Below, piece after piece: positions 1 through 14,228 of a stretch of 64,000 bases of DNA. Under the pieces are notes generated by a model that was not told the DNA's origin, ran no database searches, and saw only the letters and a list, made by a program, of their open reading frames with translations. The stretch comes from Lepisosteus oculatus. Taxonomy: Eukaryota > Chordata > Actinopteri > Semionotiformes > Lepisosteidae. The position numbers were made by a program, and so were the translations under genes. The stretch lies in NCBI RefSeq assembly GCF_040954835.1, contig NC_090714.1, forward strand, positions 3,646,501 through 3,710,500, given 5' to 3'. How positions within the stretch are numbered: the stretch's first letter is position 1; each line of letters begins with the position of its first letter.

Positions 1-435
1 GGTCCAGGACCAGGGAGGAGAGTGCCAAAACGAGTTGCGCTCTCAACACCCTCTGGGTGCAGATTGTTAATTATGATAATCATTCCTGATTGAACTGGTT
101 GGGGAGGACATGCTCTCTGCAGATCACACGTGCCCTAGGGCTGCTGTACCGCAGCAGTGGTTGCTGGGGGCTCAGCCAAATTCAATTTTGGGTCCTTCAA
201 CCGGCGAGTCAACAAGGTGGAGTTGCAAAAGTGAGGGTCTGAATTAAATCTTCAGATTTTTCCAGAAAAATTGGTCTAGGCATAAGTGTGTGTGTCTGTC
301 TGTCTTGCGATGGACCGACGTCCTGACCAGAGTGTATCCTGCCTTGCGCCTATTGCCAAACAGCCTTCAATCTATTTTAATGCTGAAATTGATCAAATGC
401 TGTCTAAAGAGTCCTGAATATGCCCTGTGTTCCGT

Positions 436-663
436 CCATCCATTTTCCGACTGTTTTTTCCAATTCGTGTTCATGGGGGAGCTGGAGCCTATCCCAGCAA
501 GCAAGGGGCACAAGAGAGATTACACCCAGGGGTGGACGTCAGTCCATCGCAGGGCAGACAGACACAGACATGCACACTCACACCAGGGGCAATTTTCTCA
601 TAAGCCAATGAGTAAGCCAAGCCGGAAGGCAGCAATGCTAACAGCTGAGCCACTGTGCCAGCT
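436..663 (-). repeat. tRNA-headed SINE fragment
   Basis: Shows the family body: ccatccattttc, ctggagcctatcccagcaagc, gacgtcagtccatcgcagggc, cacaccaggggcaattttc, ending in the inverted tRNA-like head (gagccactgtgcc). Confidence 0.7.
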
Positions 664-3600
664 AATTGTGTCTAGTTGTATGATTACGTTCTGAAATATA
701 GAATGCAGTATTGCCTGTATTCATATATATGTAGGGCAGTATTTGTATCTGAAACACATTGTTATAACACAGTGAGTCCCGAATTTGTGCTGCTGTAAAA
801 AAAAAAATCAATCCCTGAAACATGGACAATCATAAATCATTTCTCCTTCGGCCGTGGAAATTCTGTCAGTATCTTTTGACAAGGGTCAATGTGGCCCAAG
901 CATCTGACTAAATATCTGCTGTACTCAATGTTGACGCTCAGAGTGTAATCCCTCCGATTTAAAATACCCACTGACCATCACAAAATGCTAAAAATGGTAA
1001 AACTGACGATTAATATTGTATTGGTACAAGAGCTTAAAGTGTCACTATGAGCAATATGGATGTTAATGTAATATTAGAGCACCTAGACTATTTTGTGAGT
1101 GTTGGAGGCTCAGAGACAACTCAAATGACTAATAAATCATTAATATACTTAACCAGCAGTCCCAGCTTCAGCAATACTCATCAGATGAATCGCTGCCATT
1201 TAGCAATAGCTTCGAAAAGAAATTTAGATAAGGTGAACCAGCTCCTAAACTGGGGATACATTTCACCCTAATCTAAAGTAAAAACAAAGCACCATTTGTC
1301 CACTGTTGTTTATGGAGAATTAAGCATTTGTAAGATCGGGGCTGGACTAATTGGAGCTGGCTTTTTCCGGCCATAGTTGAATAATTTAACTTTTCATGGC
1401 TAAAAGCTTGTTTGCCAATGAGAAATCAAGCACGAGTCAAGCAGCAACTTGCAGTACATTCTACCGTGGATGCTGTAAAGCGTTTGAATCAAAATAAGCT
1501 CATCTAATTCATATATAGAAATGTCTGATTTGAGTATAATAAAAGAACATCTGGTTTGCGTGGTACAGATATGCACCATGTGTCACTTTTCATGCAGTGA
1601 ATAGACATGATTTAAATTATTGAATGGTGTCTGTGTGATGGATAGTGTCACACTGGAAATTCTTGAGATGTTAAAAACTCTACACATTTATTTTTTTGCT
1701 GCTCAATACGTTCTGATTGTTCTCCCTGAGGGATGTGTGATGAAAAGAAATGAAAGGTGACCGGTCTCTCATCGATACGACACTAAGCGTGGCTCATGGG
1801 GACCAATTACGCCATACGCAGGGTCGAGTTATTCCTCAATAAATTCAGTTTCACCGGGAAAAAAATGTTGCCAATATTTACCCAAATTAAAAAAAAAGCT
1901 GCGAAAACGTTTGAGACCCGAAAACGCAATCGCACACGAAGCCTCATTAGATTCCAGATTTTTCCAGATAATTATTACGTTAAGAGCAAGATGAGACCTC
2001 AAGCAATATTCAGCAGGGAAATATCCAAACCGCTAGATTGTCCCCACAGCAAGACCTCCGACAATAAGTCACACTTCAAGGCTTGATTGTATCGACCTCG
2101 TGTTAACATTTTCATAAGCGAGCCAAGTGTAAAAAGACATTTATTTTTATGGTTGTAGGAGAAGAAACCTCCCCTCGGGGGGAACTCATTTAAGATTTAC
2201 GCAAAAAATAAAACCGATAACAGCGGTCTGTTCTACCCCCTAGGCGTGAAGAAACCTAATCCGGATCGCATCTGATCGTTATGTCAACCTTAAGGTTGTT
2301 CTTAACCCACCTGGGTGAACTGTTTCGCACATTATTCTGCATTACTGCGCCGGTCTCCTCCCCGCCGGCCTGTCGATACGACAGCACCAAGAACACGCAA
2401 TACGCTGTTTGTGAAGACCGACAGGATAATTGAAGTGGAAAGACGGGGCAGCCCTACTCTCAGCTGCGCTTTAATGACACACTAAGACTCGCGTCCTCAT
2501 CCGTCAATGTGCAGGATGCAAAGGAGCCCGGGTGGAAATGAAGCTCTGCCGGCACACTAAATATAGCAGCACCCCCACAAGATTGGAGAGGTGCAACCTG
2601 TCTGTATAGAGGAATATAATTACAAAGACAGCCTTAATCCTTATTTCTAGTAACCTCTCAGACACTGCAGAGGTGGAACCCTTCCAGACGGCCTGCTTAC
2701 GTTCGTATTTGGCCTCGGCCTTTGTCTTCCCCCCGGAGATATCTGCTCCCGGGTCTGGGCTAATTTATTTTTAGCCTGCTCGTTTCAGTCTCCGTGGCGC
2801 GGCCGACAGTCAGCCGCACCAACCGCCTTCAGTTCGAGGGGCGACGCGGGCCAGTTCACGATCCAAATTAAAGTTGGGGACGCCAGGAGCTAATGAGGTA
2901 GAAAAGAAAAAAAAAGATGCTCAAATTGTTAGGAGCCGGAAATGATGCTGTGTCTTTTGTGCTAATTTGAGCATACATTCGCATAGAAGGAGAATAAAAA
3001 GGTTTGCCAGTAGATATAGATGAAGGGTTTCCATACAGCAAATGTCAAATATCCCTCAAATACACCTCCGCATGAAGATTAACACGTAATAAATGGATAC
3101 TGGTTTCACATACACATCAATAGGCAACATACAATTACTTGTGTCACCGTTTAGTCATTTGTTTCTCTTTCCCAGCTGTGCTCGTGCCCCTGATCCGCTT
3201 TTGAAAGAAACTGAGCAGCTCAACACGTCTTGGAATGCGGCTTGCGGAGAAGGGAAGAACCAGCAGGACGATCCGGGCCTCCGGAGACGTCAGTGCGCCG
3301 GGTCGTGGCCGAAGTCTTCCCTGTTTCCAAGGGATGGGTGGAGAGGCACTCGTTACTGCCAATCCCAGAGTGTCCATGGAAATACAGAAGGGCACCAGCA
3401 TGCGAGACGAAACAAAACAGCGCAATTAAGAAGTAATTAAGTAGTATCCTTTTTCCTGGGAGAGCTAGAAATAAGATCTTTCATACAACAGTTCAAAAGA
3501 TAATATACAAGGCAATAATATGAGCCCTTTTCACAGGTCCTTAGGGTCTGAGAGACTCAATCATTTAAAAAGACCTGGAAAGTCTGCAATATTGCAGCAC

Positions 3601-4053
3601 AAATGGAGGGGGTTAGAGACCTTTCTCACTAAATACCTTGATAAACTTATCTCGGTGTGGATTTTGAATCCACTCTGCAACAGATCCCTGTCCCAGCCTC
3701 TCTGGTAATGGGCCTGTCCGCACGTCCATTAGTAGTGTTCACTTGTGCGAGCAGTGGGCACTGCGCACAGAGCTGGTTTGGGGGGGGGGGGGGTTGTTTT
3801 TGATGCCGTGCACCTGCGAAAACATTTGACCATTTTATCACAAAAATGAAACCGGCATGCAAAACAGGAGTCAAGACAGCATTTAAATAAACATCGGAAC
3901 GCTTCTCTTCATTGAATTACAATTCAACAGGATAATAACAGGGTAGCACATAGGAGCAATAATTATAAGTAACTTCTGATAGAGGGGGTAGGAAAGAGTT
4001 GTAACTGTTGTGAAGAGTCAAAACACTTTGTCACAGTAAGTCTGTAAATGACA
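664..4053. other. No gene seen; CpG-dense pocket at 2.7-2.87 kb
   Basis: Open frames are short and lack splice context. The stretch 2690-2870 is rich in CpG, unlike its surroundings, but no exon is attached to it. Confidence 0.5.
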
Positions 4054-4192
4054 ATTTCATTACAATTAAATGTATGCATAATATATGAACCTCAATGACA
4101 TCTTATATAACACCTATTTTATATTTCATTACAATTAAATGCATGCATGATATATGAACCTCAATGACATCTAATATAAAACCTATTTTACA
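4054..4192. repeat. Two-copy 69-bp tandem duplication
   Basis: Copies 4054-4122 and 4123-4191 share atttcattacaattaaatg and atatatgaacctcaatgaca, with a few substitutions. Confidence 0.85.
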
Positions 4193-4899
4193 TGTATTGG
4201 CATGCATGTGTGTCAAAATACCATGAGCCCTTACTGGGGCTCATCCGAATGGCATAGGCTTCCATAGAAACAGCTGAAAGGGTAGTTTACTTTTTGATGT
4301 CCCATAACTCACAGAGACTTCCGCTTACTTTAAAAATCACTGTAAACCTCAACAGTGGCGCCCACAACACATTAAAATGTGCTCAATTCAATTCTCCGTT
4401 CAGCCATAACTCTCTGTTGAAACTCATTAATGATTAAAAGCGTTTACTTTGACTAAACTCTAGACAGAAAAGAATAAGATGTCTCTCTAGATGGTTCTGC
4501 TGTCTAGCCTGATGAAATTTTCTGAGGTAATGAATGCATCCCAAACAGATCAGTGTACACACTGTAGAATTTCATTTAAGTGCCCAGCCACTGTGTAAAC
4601 ACCCCGGGCAAAAAAGCGGAATATTAACGTCTTGTCTCGGAGAAAACGCATTTTTTGGCTCCGTTTTCCCAACGTGATATCTCCCCCACCCTGAGAGAGA
4701 GAGTCACTGGTCTCGTGCAGCACACCAGCAACGTGAAGCAGCAGAGATTTGTGTGCTCAGGAACAGCTTGCTGTGCCGGTCACTGGAGTGGAGAAAGACC
4801 CAAGTGTGTGGGACAGGCTGTTACTGTTCCACCTCCTCATGCAGTGGTTGCTGGCCCAGCTGCGCAGCAGAGGAGCAGACGCTGCAGAAAGCTTGAACC

Positions 4900-5285
4900 A
4901 AGCAGGGACTGACCAGTGTACTGGGGCTCCACTCCTCAGCTCTGTAGAAATGTGCTCTCCTTCCCTCCAGGGCTCAGTCTCTTGTGAGCTGGGTTCTGGA
5001 CCTTTACTTTCCTGGCTCTTTTTCAGCCTAGTATCCTTACCCTACTTCTCACTCCTGTTCTGTTCACATTATTTTCTCCTGGTTACTCCTTTCCCCTGCA
5101 TCTTGTGTTTTATTTGGCCTTGGATTGTCTGCCTGCTTCCTGAATTCGGCCTGTTCAGGTTTTGTGCTCTAGTGTTCTTTTATCGATCACTGGCTATTGG
5201 TACTATACCTGCACAGGGCCCATTCCTCTCAAGCACTTTGAGGAGCCATCTTGAGAAGTGCTCTGTTAAATAAAGTTGATTATAT
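4900..5285 (+). repeat. Pyrimidine-rich repeat-like block with AATAAA
   Basis: A long T/C-rich stretch (about 4980-5200) followed by tctgttaaataaag at 5263-5276. It resembles the 3' end of a retroposed element. The 174-codon open frame across it (4749-5273) has no recognisable domain. Confidence 0.3.
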
Positions 5286-6005
5286 TCCTCTGCTCACCTG
5301 AGGTGTCTAGGCGAGCACATTCCTTGTTCCAAATCACACCCACCCCCCGCACAAAAGACACAAGAAGAGGACAGAGGGGTCTGGGCACTGTCCCCTTTTC
5401 CTTCACGCCTGGCCACAGGCCCTGTGGCAGTTAGCCACACATTAATGGAAAACTGCTACTGTACCTACCAACCAAACTTAACACAAATAGGTAAATTCAG
5501 TCAATGCCTCTGGCTTCTCTCTGAACTAACAAACAAATCAGTCATTCATCCCTTGTCGTCTTGTTCCACCCCTCAGTGCACAAGAAAAGAGCTTGTATAA
5601 CAGCAACACACCTGTAACTCATTAAAGTCCACAGAGCAGTGTTCTGGGTTAAGATATCACTAGGGTCTCTTCTACCTTCTGGTACTGTGAAGGACTCATC
5701 CCAACCAGACTTGATGGCTGTGGCTGGAAAACTAAATAAGTCATAAACTATGTTATATAGCACCTTTAAAGGTGGCTTCTCAAAGCACTAAGTGAGATTA
5801 GAATCCCAATGCGTTTCCCAAGTCTCCCCCTTTGAGTACAACAAGCTTCCTGTGGAGTAGATAAGTCAAAGGACACATGTATATGTGCAAGACACTGGTA
5901 GGTGACCTTCCTGAAGACTGTGCACGAATTGTATTTATCTTTGTTAAAGTACTTCCTGTGCTTTCACCTGGACTTTACTATACTAGTCAACACTTTTGCT
6001 GTAAA

Positions 6006-6076
6006 GGAACAAGTAAAAGTTTATTCCATGCTGAAAAGAAGAGAAAGTTTCAGCTGTGGAGCCTTCTTCAGGTGTG
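6006..6076. repeat. Single arm of the foldback (MITE-like) element
   Basis: aacaagtaaaagtttattcc, then ccatgctgaaaaga, then tcagctgtggagccttcttc: the same sequence as each arm of the complete element at 38.42-38.58 kb. Confidence 0.75.
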
Positions 6077-7074
6077 CAATACTGAAGATACTCTTACAAT
6101 ATAGTAACCTAAGCATATTATAATACTGTGAATTAGCCCAGCGTATACAACACAATAGTATTTACTGTAGTAAACCATATTACGGCATAAGACAGTATAA
6201 CCACAGAAGAGTAAAGAAAGTACAGTAAAGAGCAGCAACATGAAAATGCAAATTTGACTGAAGACGGACATGTGCAAAAACACCATCACTTTCACTGTTG
6301 TGTGCCCCATGCTCACGTTCCTTTTTTTTTTTTTAGACAAGAGAATCGCTAAAATCTCACAATTACTTCCAAAAGACATAACGGAGATGAAAAGAAAACT
6401 GAAACAATTAAAGGATTCATTAGTATCCATAATGTGTTTAGTATCTTGCCCTGCAATTGCTTTCCAGTTTCTTTCAATGCCTAAGAAAACCCACCGGTGT
6501 ACAGGTGGCAGATAATGAAAATGGAAAGAGAAGGTAGATCATTTTTCATCACAGAGTAGAAAAAATAGCTTCTAGATACTTTGACAAGGGTCACAATCTG
6601 CGTCTTTTATCCGATGACAAAGGAGGCTGTGATTCTCTTTAAAGGCAGACACCTGCGGTTCTGTACCTAGCCAAGCACCCAGAGCACCCACTTCTGAGAC
6701 ACCAGACTGGAAATCTTTTTCTGCTGACTGGCGGTACCACCGCTTAAAGGCGGTCAAGACGGCCGTCATCTCATTTTAAAGACCACAGTGCCGCAGGGAG
6801 TCCTGATTAAGGAGGAGGTGTTGCCCTGCAGTTGCTGATGCCGAGATAGCGAAATCGTCTTTGGAAAACGTTATCTTGTCTAATTTTTCTTCGAGTGCGG
6901 ATTGCTTTGCCCAATGACAGGTGCCGACTGGCACCTTCAGATAAAAATAGAACCAGATGAATGTTTCCAGCAACTGCTGTAAGACGCAGCATGCTGTGCT
7001 GTCAAATGTATTCATCTTTGTGTAATATTGCATTCTATATTTCAGAACTTAATCAGAGAAGTGGACCCAATTAA

Positions 7075-7215
7075 GGCAACACAGTGGCTAGCATTGCTAT
7101 CCCGCAGTGTAAGGGCCTGGGTTCAATTCCAGACCTGGGGTGCTATCTATGCGAAGTTTGCATGTTCGCCCCGGGTTTGTGTGGGTTTTCTCCGAAAACA
7201 TGCTGGCTGGAAAAG
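7075..7215 (+). repeat. tRNA-headed SINE, plus orientation
   Basis: Head with A-box-like cacagtggctagcattgc and B-box gggttcaattcc, followed by the family body gtttgcatgttcgccccg and tgtgggttttctcc. One of only two plus-oriented pieces in the window. Confidence 0.75.
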
Positions 7216-8174
7216 CCCCTGGTGCGAGTGTCTACCCTGCGAAGAACCAGGAAAACAGATGGATTTATTCTTCTTTCTGTACCAAACCTCCAACCGAAAG
7301 CCGACTGCTGGATTTAAATAGAGCGTGTATAAAACCCGCTGTACATTCAGCTTAAATGCTAAAACGTCCTGAAAGAAAAACAACTTTGAGGTGGAGAAAA
7401 GATGAAACATCAAGACGGATTTTTGGAGGGGAAAAATATCTGAGGTGAATCTCCAGCTCATTCCTCACCTGCCTGTGCCCAGAATAACATCAGGCTCCTC
7501 GGGAAAAATGAAAATCAAGAACCGCAAGAGCTTCCTGTGGGGGTTTGATGTTTGGCGGGGAGGGAGGGCCTTGCTGAAGAGGACAGCCTGCTCTCAGGTT
7601 GTTCGCTATTCCAGTTTCCATGGCAACTAGGCAGAGGCTCAACTGGCAACAAAACAGAGAAAGAAGGGAAAAAAATAGACCTGGGATAATTATATCAGGC
7701 GCTGTAATGGAAGGGTTATGTTTCCATTTAAAAAGCAAACTGGGAATGACAAGCTACTCTGCCTTTGAAGGCTCCCTATTCAGATGAAGCATGTTAATAT
7801 CAATGTGGGCCTGGCGCGAATTTGGATCCTGCCACAGTACATCCACACTCATAATAGGTCCCGATTATCCCCGAACATCAGGAAGACCACAGAGGGAAGG
7901 CTGGCCATTTGGTCCTTCGAAGTCACCTGGTTTCTGATCCTCAAGAGCTCTGCCTCGTCGAACTGTCTCTCGGCAAAACACCTCCCCTGCCAACGAGGTG
8001 TTAGAAAGTGCAGAATCTACGTCAAGGGACTCTTTAAAACTGAGCAAAACAGGAGTGATAGTTCATTACCAGTTTGGTCACCAGGTTACAAAAAAAAAAA
8101 GACATCGCAGCTCTGGGAGGAGTCCAGATGCATTCCTAGGCTCAAAAGAATGAAGGAAAATGAAGTCTTATAAA

Positions 8175-8310
8175 TACCCTTACACTTCTATAGTGTTTTT
8201 CTGGACACTCCACTCAAAGACCTTTACCGGTAATGGGGATCCCCTTCACCACCAGTATGCAGCCCCACCTGGATGATGCGACAGCAGCTATCAGTGGGGA
8301 GGAGAACAGT
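8175..8310. repeat. Dispersed repeat (gene-desert type)
   Basis: Contains ctccactcaaagacctttac, ttcaccaccagtatgcagcc and cacctggatgatgcgacagc, a string I recognise from repeats of several fish genomes. A related piece seems to lie at 5755-5815. Confidence 0.5.
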
Positions 8311-9056
8311 GACCTTTTTTTTTTTTTACGCTAAGTGAACATATTTAATTAAGGTTTGTTAATTTAGACACCCTAGTGTTATACAGTGTTTAGATAAGGA
8401 TTATAACAGCAAACACTGTGTACTCTAGTGCACACACTCTCGAGTACCTGACATTGGATCAGAATGAAGTCCTTCCACACTGCCTTAATTCCTGCAAAAC
8501 TTATTTTTAAAGCTCATCTACAAGTGACAAGCTAATTGATGCTGATGAATACCGTGAATTGTGTTGCTCGGTAAAGGCAACGGCATGAGACTTTGAGTTT
8601 CACTTCAGTCCTCGCCGACAGTTTCTCATTGTTCTCTCCTGAAATGATACTCAGACACTCATACATTAAAATTGCAGCAGCCACTCCAACGACCCACATC
8701 TGACTTCTTGAAAAGAGGCTTTTTTTTTTGGTGGTGGTGGTGGTGGAGGGGGTTGAAAAGTCAAGCAGGAAGAGCAATTGATGTGTCTGTCTGCAGCAAA
8801 AACCGTGCTGCTGCTTGCAGAAACACCAATTGCCGACAGATAGAAACAACTGGCATGGAACGGTCAGTGAAATCACAGGCGTTTCTGATCACCAACAGCT
8901 GATGCTCAAACCTCAGAAATACCAGTCCAACCTGTGAGGTCCCCTGGTGCTGCAGGGTATCACAGGCAACAGAGCTTTAAAACCACGGGGTCCCAGCTCT
9001 CATTAAACTATACAACCTTATCCATTTCCTTGACACTCATACAACTGTGCAGTATT

Positions 9057-9345
9057 TTCCATTTTCTAACCCCTTCTTCACATTCGGTGTGGCAGGGGAG
9101 CCTGAGCTGACCCCTGCAAGCAACAGGCACAAGGAGGGGTACACCCTGGATGGGACGTCACCCAGACACTGACAGTCACACCAGAGTCAATTTTCCCAGA
9201 AGCCAATTAGCTTACCAGCATGACTTTGGATTGTGGGAGGAAACACACATTGACACAGAGGAAAACATAAAGACTCCACACAGACAGCCCCCATAGTGCA
9301 GAACTGAACCCACTACTGCAAGACAGCAATGTTGTCCACTGCAAT
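9057..9345 (-). repeat. tRNA-headed SINE, nearly full length
   Basis: Minus orientation: ccattttctaaccc, gtacaccctggatgggacgt, cagaagccaattagcttacc, aaagactccacacagacagc, then a degraded head. Confidence 0.75.
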
Positions 9346-9794
9346 TCCCCCACCTCCCCTCACTGCAATTTCAAGTTGCCATCACATGGCCAACCTGTGG
9401 TTTGAGCTTGATTTCAACATGACCGAATGAGCCTTCTCAAGCTGTCACTGTGCTGGACATGCTGGACCACTGGGAAACAGGACTGACCCAGAGTGGTATG
9501 CCAAAGTGTTTCTACAGATCACCGAGCTCGCAAAGGGAAGACCTGGTGAGATAGGTTACTGTAACAAGCATCTGCAATTTTTACAAAACAGCTATGGGAG
9601 CGTTTCTGTCTTCAGCATTACCTCCTTGCAGAAGTCCGAGTCTGGTCAGTACTGGGATGAGAGACCTCGAAGGAAAAGCAGGATGCAGCCCCAAGTGAGT
9701 GGTGACCCCAACCAGTAGGTGGTGCTCTTCCATCCACAGTAGAATTCCTCAACCAATTTCCATTATGATGACACTGTTGTAAGAGGAACTATCT

Positions 9795-9890
9795 GGATGA
9801 GACATTAAACCAGAGTCCTGCCTATACAGTCATTAAAGATCCCAAAGCAAAGTTCCTGAAAGCGTTAACCTTGGTGTCCTGGCTAAATTC
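9795..9890. repeat. Dispersed repeat, copy A
   Basis: tggatgagacattaaaccag, then agtcctgcc and cattaaagatccc. A second, shorter copy with ggatgaaacataacaccgag lies at 62139-62200. Confidence 0.5.
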
Positions 9891-10019
9891 CACTCTGGGG
9901 CTGTACAGTCTGCCACCTTAAAGTTCCCTCTTCATTCAATTAGTGAAGTGATTTCTCACTTTCTGCACCTTAGCCACCGTGTTCATCATCCCGGCGGGAG
10001 ATGCACTTCAGTGAAGGAT

Positions 10020-13000
10020 GAGGTGGGTTGACTCCTACATGTACAGTTCGGGATCCTCCAGCATGAAATACTTCATAAATACAAGAAATATTGAGAGAGC
10101 ACACCATCATTTTATATTATTCTCTGTATATTACAGTTGTAATTAGATTAAATGGAGGATTACTGCTAAACTCCTGCATAAACATCTAAACAGCTGTGGA
10201 TACAGGAATGAAAACTGTCCAAACGCATAATTCCTACTTGTCTGCAGAGTGGTAGTACTAGCTCTGTTTAAATCCAACAGAGTGTTAAACAAAGCTAATA
10301 ATCATGCTGTCCAAATTACTGTACTTGTCAGCCTTTTCGGTTTTCTTAAATAATCCCCAACCCCTCTGTGTGGAAATGGCAAATGAATTGTTATGCAAAC
10401 CTGGAGGGTTGCCTTATTATGAAGGCTAAGTGGAAGTGGGTTATTTCAACGAGAGTGATCCAATAATGACTGAAAAGTCTACAGCCTTTAAAAAAAGCAC
10501 AATTGTATGATAATCACTTAGGACAGTATGAGCACCAAACATCAAATACCCAACTCCTGGCGAGAATATTTTATATGGTCAACAAAACTATTTCTGCCGC
10601 TTTTCATATACTGTTCTTGATGGCAAGATCCCACTCAAGGTAATTAATGACAATTTCTCAATACAGTTTAGAAATTAGTCCTTAATTTATTCTTAACACT
10701 GAATTCTCAAAGGTTCCTATTTTACGGCCAAAGTCTGCTCTGTTGGCAGTTTATTACTATTATTACTGAAATAATTTTTACAGATGCTTTACCACAGACA
10801 ATCAATCCACATGGCCAGGATAAGCACTCCTGGAAGTTTAGGTCGAATTAATTATGTTAATTTGATCCCACCGAGAGGTCACTCCGAGAACAACTCCTTG
10901 CGATTAGTCACTTAGACCCAAGGTGAGCCTTTCAGACTGGAGACTCCTGGGTCAAACCCAAGGTATACAAAGAAAAGATGACCCACATATTTACTGTAAA
11001 AACCCCAAAGCAGTTATCGGCATGCCAAGTCTGTCTGTGACAGACTCCCCCACTGTTCTGACCTGCTCCACATCTCTGACGGAGTGTTACTCATGACAAG
11101 GACTTGTGTGGTGTAACAATACTGTAGACCATTTTGGAAGGGGGTATTATAGGAAGGAAATGTTGTCTTCATGCACATGCGTTAGGCTTTCATATTCTGA
11201 AGATGCTTGCACTTCACAGCTCAGATACTAAGCCACATTACGAGCTAGCTGTGTGCAGGCTGGTGTACAATTGCTCCGTTTCCCCATGAACGTGCGTTTC
11301 TCGCTTAGCTCTAGCAGAGCGCCAGCGAGTGTGATGCGAGATCAGTCGATTCTCCATCTCTCCCCGCAGTGACATTAAACGAAGACGACTTACATTGAGA
11401 TGTAGCCCTAGACAAAGCCCTGGATGATGCCCGTTGCCCCGACGGATATTTGTGGGCGGTTTTTTTTTTTTCCTCTGCCCTGAGGAGAGATCACAACAGG
11501 TCAGAGCTGAACAATAAGCTAGCCATCCAAAATTGAAGCTTATCAGGAGGATTCTAGTTTGTTTTTTTTTTACAGTTAAATAAAAACACGAGCTGTCAAG
11601 AGGGCTTAGGAAAAGCACAGTTCATCTGACAAAAGTAAAAATCTGATTGCCCCTCAGAAATTTTATGCAGCTAAAACTCCTAAATGACAGGCTTAGGAGA
11701 GCTGCGGGTTAATTTAATTTTCAACCGGCTTTATTTCACAGTTCTGTCTCGTTAAATGCCTATACACGTCTGCCGGGATTAGCAAGAAAAATACTGTAAT
11801 AGAATAAAACTTCATAGCTATCTCGAAGGCGGACAGGTATATTTACAGAGGATCTGAAATGGACAATTATGTCTGTGTCGCACATACAGAGCGACTGTAA
11901 TTTACATGCCCCCGAAGAACGCCTTACAGCCCGTGTTTGAAAAGCTTTTTTCCCCGGTACCTGTAACTTTGAGCAAGGTAAATAACTGGTCTTTATAACC
12001 ACGAATGCATGCATGCAGTAGGTTTAACAAAAGAGAAAATAAGAGAACGTATGTTTCTTCATGGAAAGGGTTCTGGTGGTACCCGAACAACGATGCTTTA
12101 AAGGACGGTCTACAGTACATTAAGACAGACTTTTGAATGTGTGCTTTGTGGCACCTCTGACTGCATGGCAGGTGGTAAATATCACACGTTCTTTGTATTT
12201 TCTGCTTGCGAGGTGACATCCTCTTGTTTACCCGTCCTTCGCAGTGTTATGAGCCTCCGGCTGTTACAGAAACCTAAAACAGATGCCTTCGCTCTGGTTT
12301 GAAAAATGCCATCTTTTATTCATCATCTAGGGGACTGTTAAAACTAATTCATTGTCCAAAAGAAATTCCACAACATCGGTAGTTTCGTATTGCAAACAAA
12401 ATCTGGCCCCCTTTTTAGACTTTTTGACCGTCGCCGTTGGGTTAGGGTATAGCTTTGACTTTAAAGATATTGCACACAATTCTCCCTTTTACTACTTCGT
12501 TACATGCCTGTTTTATTACAGTTTATCGAGTAATTAAAAAAATGCATCGCTATATTCAAGTAAACCCACGACTGTAGTCCCGCACATTGGACGTGTTTCA
12601 GCTCCAACATCTTGCACAAAAGGTACATAAAACGCCAAAATACGATTCTTCCTCCCGAAGACCAACGCTGAAACGGTCACTGTTGTTTTTGATTTGGATT
12701 TGTAGTTAAGATAACGTCACACGTTAATGGATAAGCGTGTGCTTTTTTTGTCTGTGGAGGCGATACTTAATTTCCTTTCAACTGAAGATCACGTTGTTGT
12801 CACAGCGCTCCCCGCGCTGAAACGGGGGTACTGCCGCTCAGGGGCAGCTGCAGGAACGTGCTGTTTTAGGAGGTTGACGGTGCAGGGTGGGTTAAAGCAG
12901 CAGACCAAGCTAAGGGACTTCTACCGGAGGCTGCGACCTTCGGAATGGCAGCAGACCGCCCTGTGCTGCGACCACCCACAGCCCAGGACAGAAGACGGGA

Positions 13001-13200
13001 ACGGCTGGTGCGCAAGTGCATGACGTCTGTTGCAGGATATATAAACAAAGTAAGATATCCTCGAATAAATAATGCTGAAAACCCAAAAGCACAGCACCCC
13101 GACTAAAACTTTAATATATACTTCATGTTCTCTTTTACGGCAATATTAACTGTTATTATTGGGGATGTTGCCATACAGCATGTGCTGTAAGCAGTCTACC
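10020..13200. other. No gene seen; mostly AT-rich unique-looking DNA
   Basis: No exon or known repeat recognised. The AT-rich blocks with aattaattatgttaattt (about 10.85 kb) resemble developmental noncoding elements in texture only. Confidence 0.4.
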
Positions 13201-13860
13201 AGATGCGATTACTTCAATAGAAAGAAAGCAGCTGAAACAGCGCTAACCCGCCCCCAGGCACGGCTGTTTCTTTTTCTTAGAAAGAGGGGGAATAAGGGCA
13301 GAACGGGAAAGGGCTGGGAGGTTATTGCATAAGGACTGTCTCCACGGACGCGCTTTCAGCGACGTGACCTTCCTGGCTCTGCAGGGCTGCCGGAAAACCT
13401 CACCTTCCGACACAATCAGCTCGTCCCCCCTCCCCGAGGAGACAGGAAAACCCTCTGGCGTCAGAAAGCTGACTTCTGAAACTTAATCTCGCCTGCCCGT
13501 GCTCAGGTCTGGGAAAGAGTACATACACCCGACGCCGTGACGTCGGATTCCTTAAAAGACCTGACGTGAGCGTTATATTCTTACACTTAAGACAATCGGG
13601 TTCCCCAAGAACTGCCTTCGGACGGGCGCTCATTACGCAGAGATGTTAGAGACACGCGTATGATGTATTCTACCCAAGTCCTACAAAACGTTAGTGTCCC
13701 TTCCCAGAAAAGCGGAGGACGAGCCTGGTTCACGCGTGGGGGTTGCCCACGGCTAACGGGCCACCTGAAAGCGTGCGCGGTCTCCGCGCGTCTTTTCGGC
13801 AGAACCCCTAACAGACTAGGGGCGCTCACCTGAAAAGGAAGCCCGCACAGTCCACCGTTC
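13200..13860. other. CpG-dense segment without a recognised gene
   Basis: Many CpGs and a CRE-like core in gccgtgacgtcgg (about 13.54 kb). Could be an unmethylated promoter of an unseen first exon; no open frame supports this. Confidence 0.35.
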
Positions 13861-14048
13861 TGTTGCTCTTCCCACGCCGATCTTAAGCACAGTCACTACC
13901 TCTTTTCAGATGAACTCATCCATCCTTCCTTCAGAGGAAGCCTAGACAGAATTAATCGCTCTCCATTACAAAAAATGCAAGATTGTCCCTTTTATACAGA
14001 GACATGCAGTTCTCCAACACATGACCCTCCTTAATGAGGCTCATCCCT

Positions 14049-14228
14049 CCATTTTCTAATCTGTCCACAACATGGGTGCAGGGAAGGCAGAGCAAGCAAG
14101 GGGAACAAGGCAGAATACACCCTGGACAGGACACCAGTCCATCTCCAGGCACACACACGCACCAGGAATGAATTCAGGGCCTTAGTACTGCAAAGCAGCA
14201 ACACCAAACCACTGAACCACCTTGACAC
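14049..14228 (-). repeat. tRNA-headed SINE fragment
   Basis: ccattttctaatctg, atacaccctggacaggacac, cagtccatctccaggcac, and head remnant gcaaagcagcaacaccaaac. Confidence 0.7.

Noticed and set aside
4749-5273. 174-codon plus open frame with a hydrophobic C-terminal part
   Set aside because: Hydrophobicity comes from a T/C-rich repeat-like tract; no family recognised.
7075-7150. tRNA-like sequence with A- and B-box motifs
   Set aside because: It is the head of a SINE: no cloverleaf that I can fold, and the SINE body follows directly.
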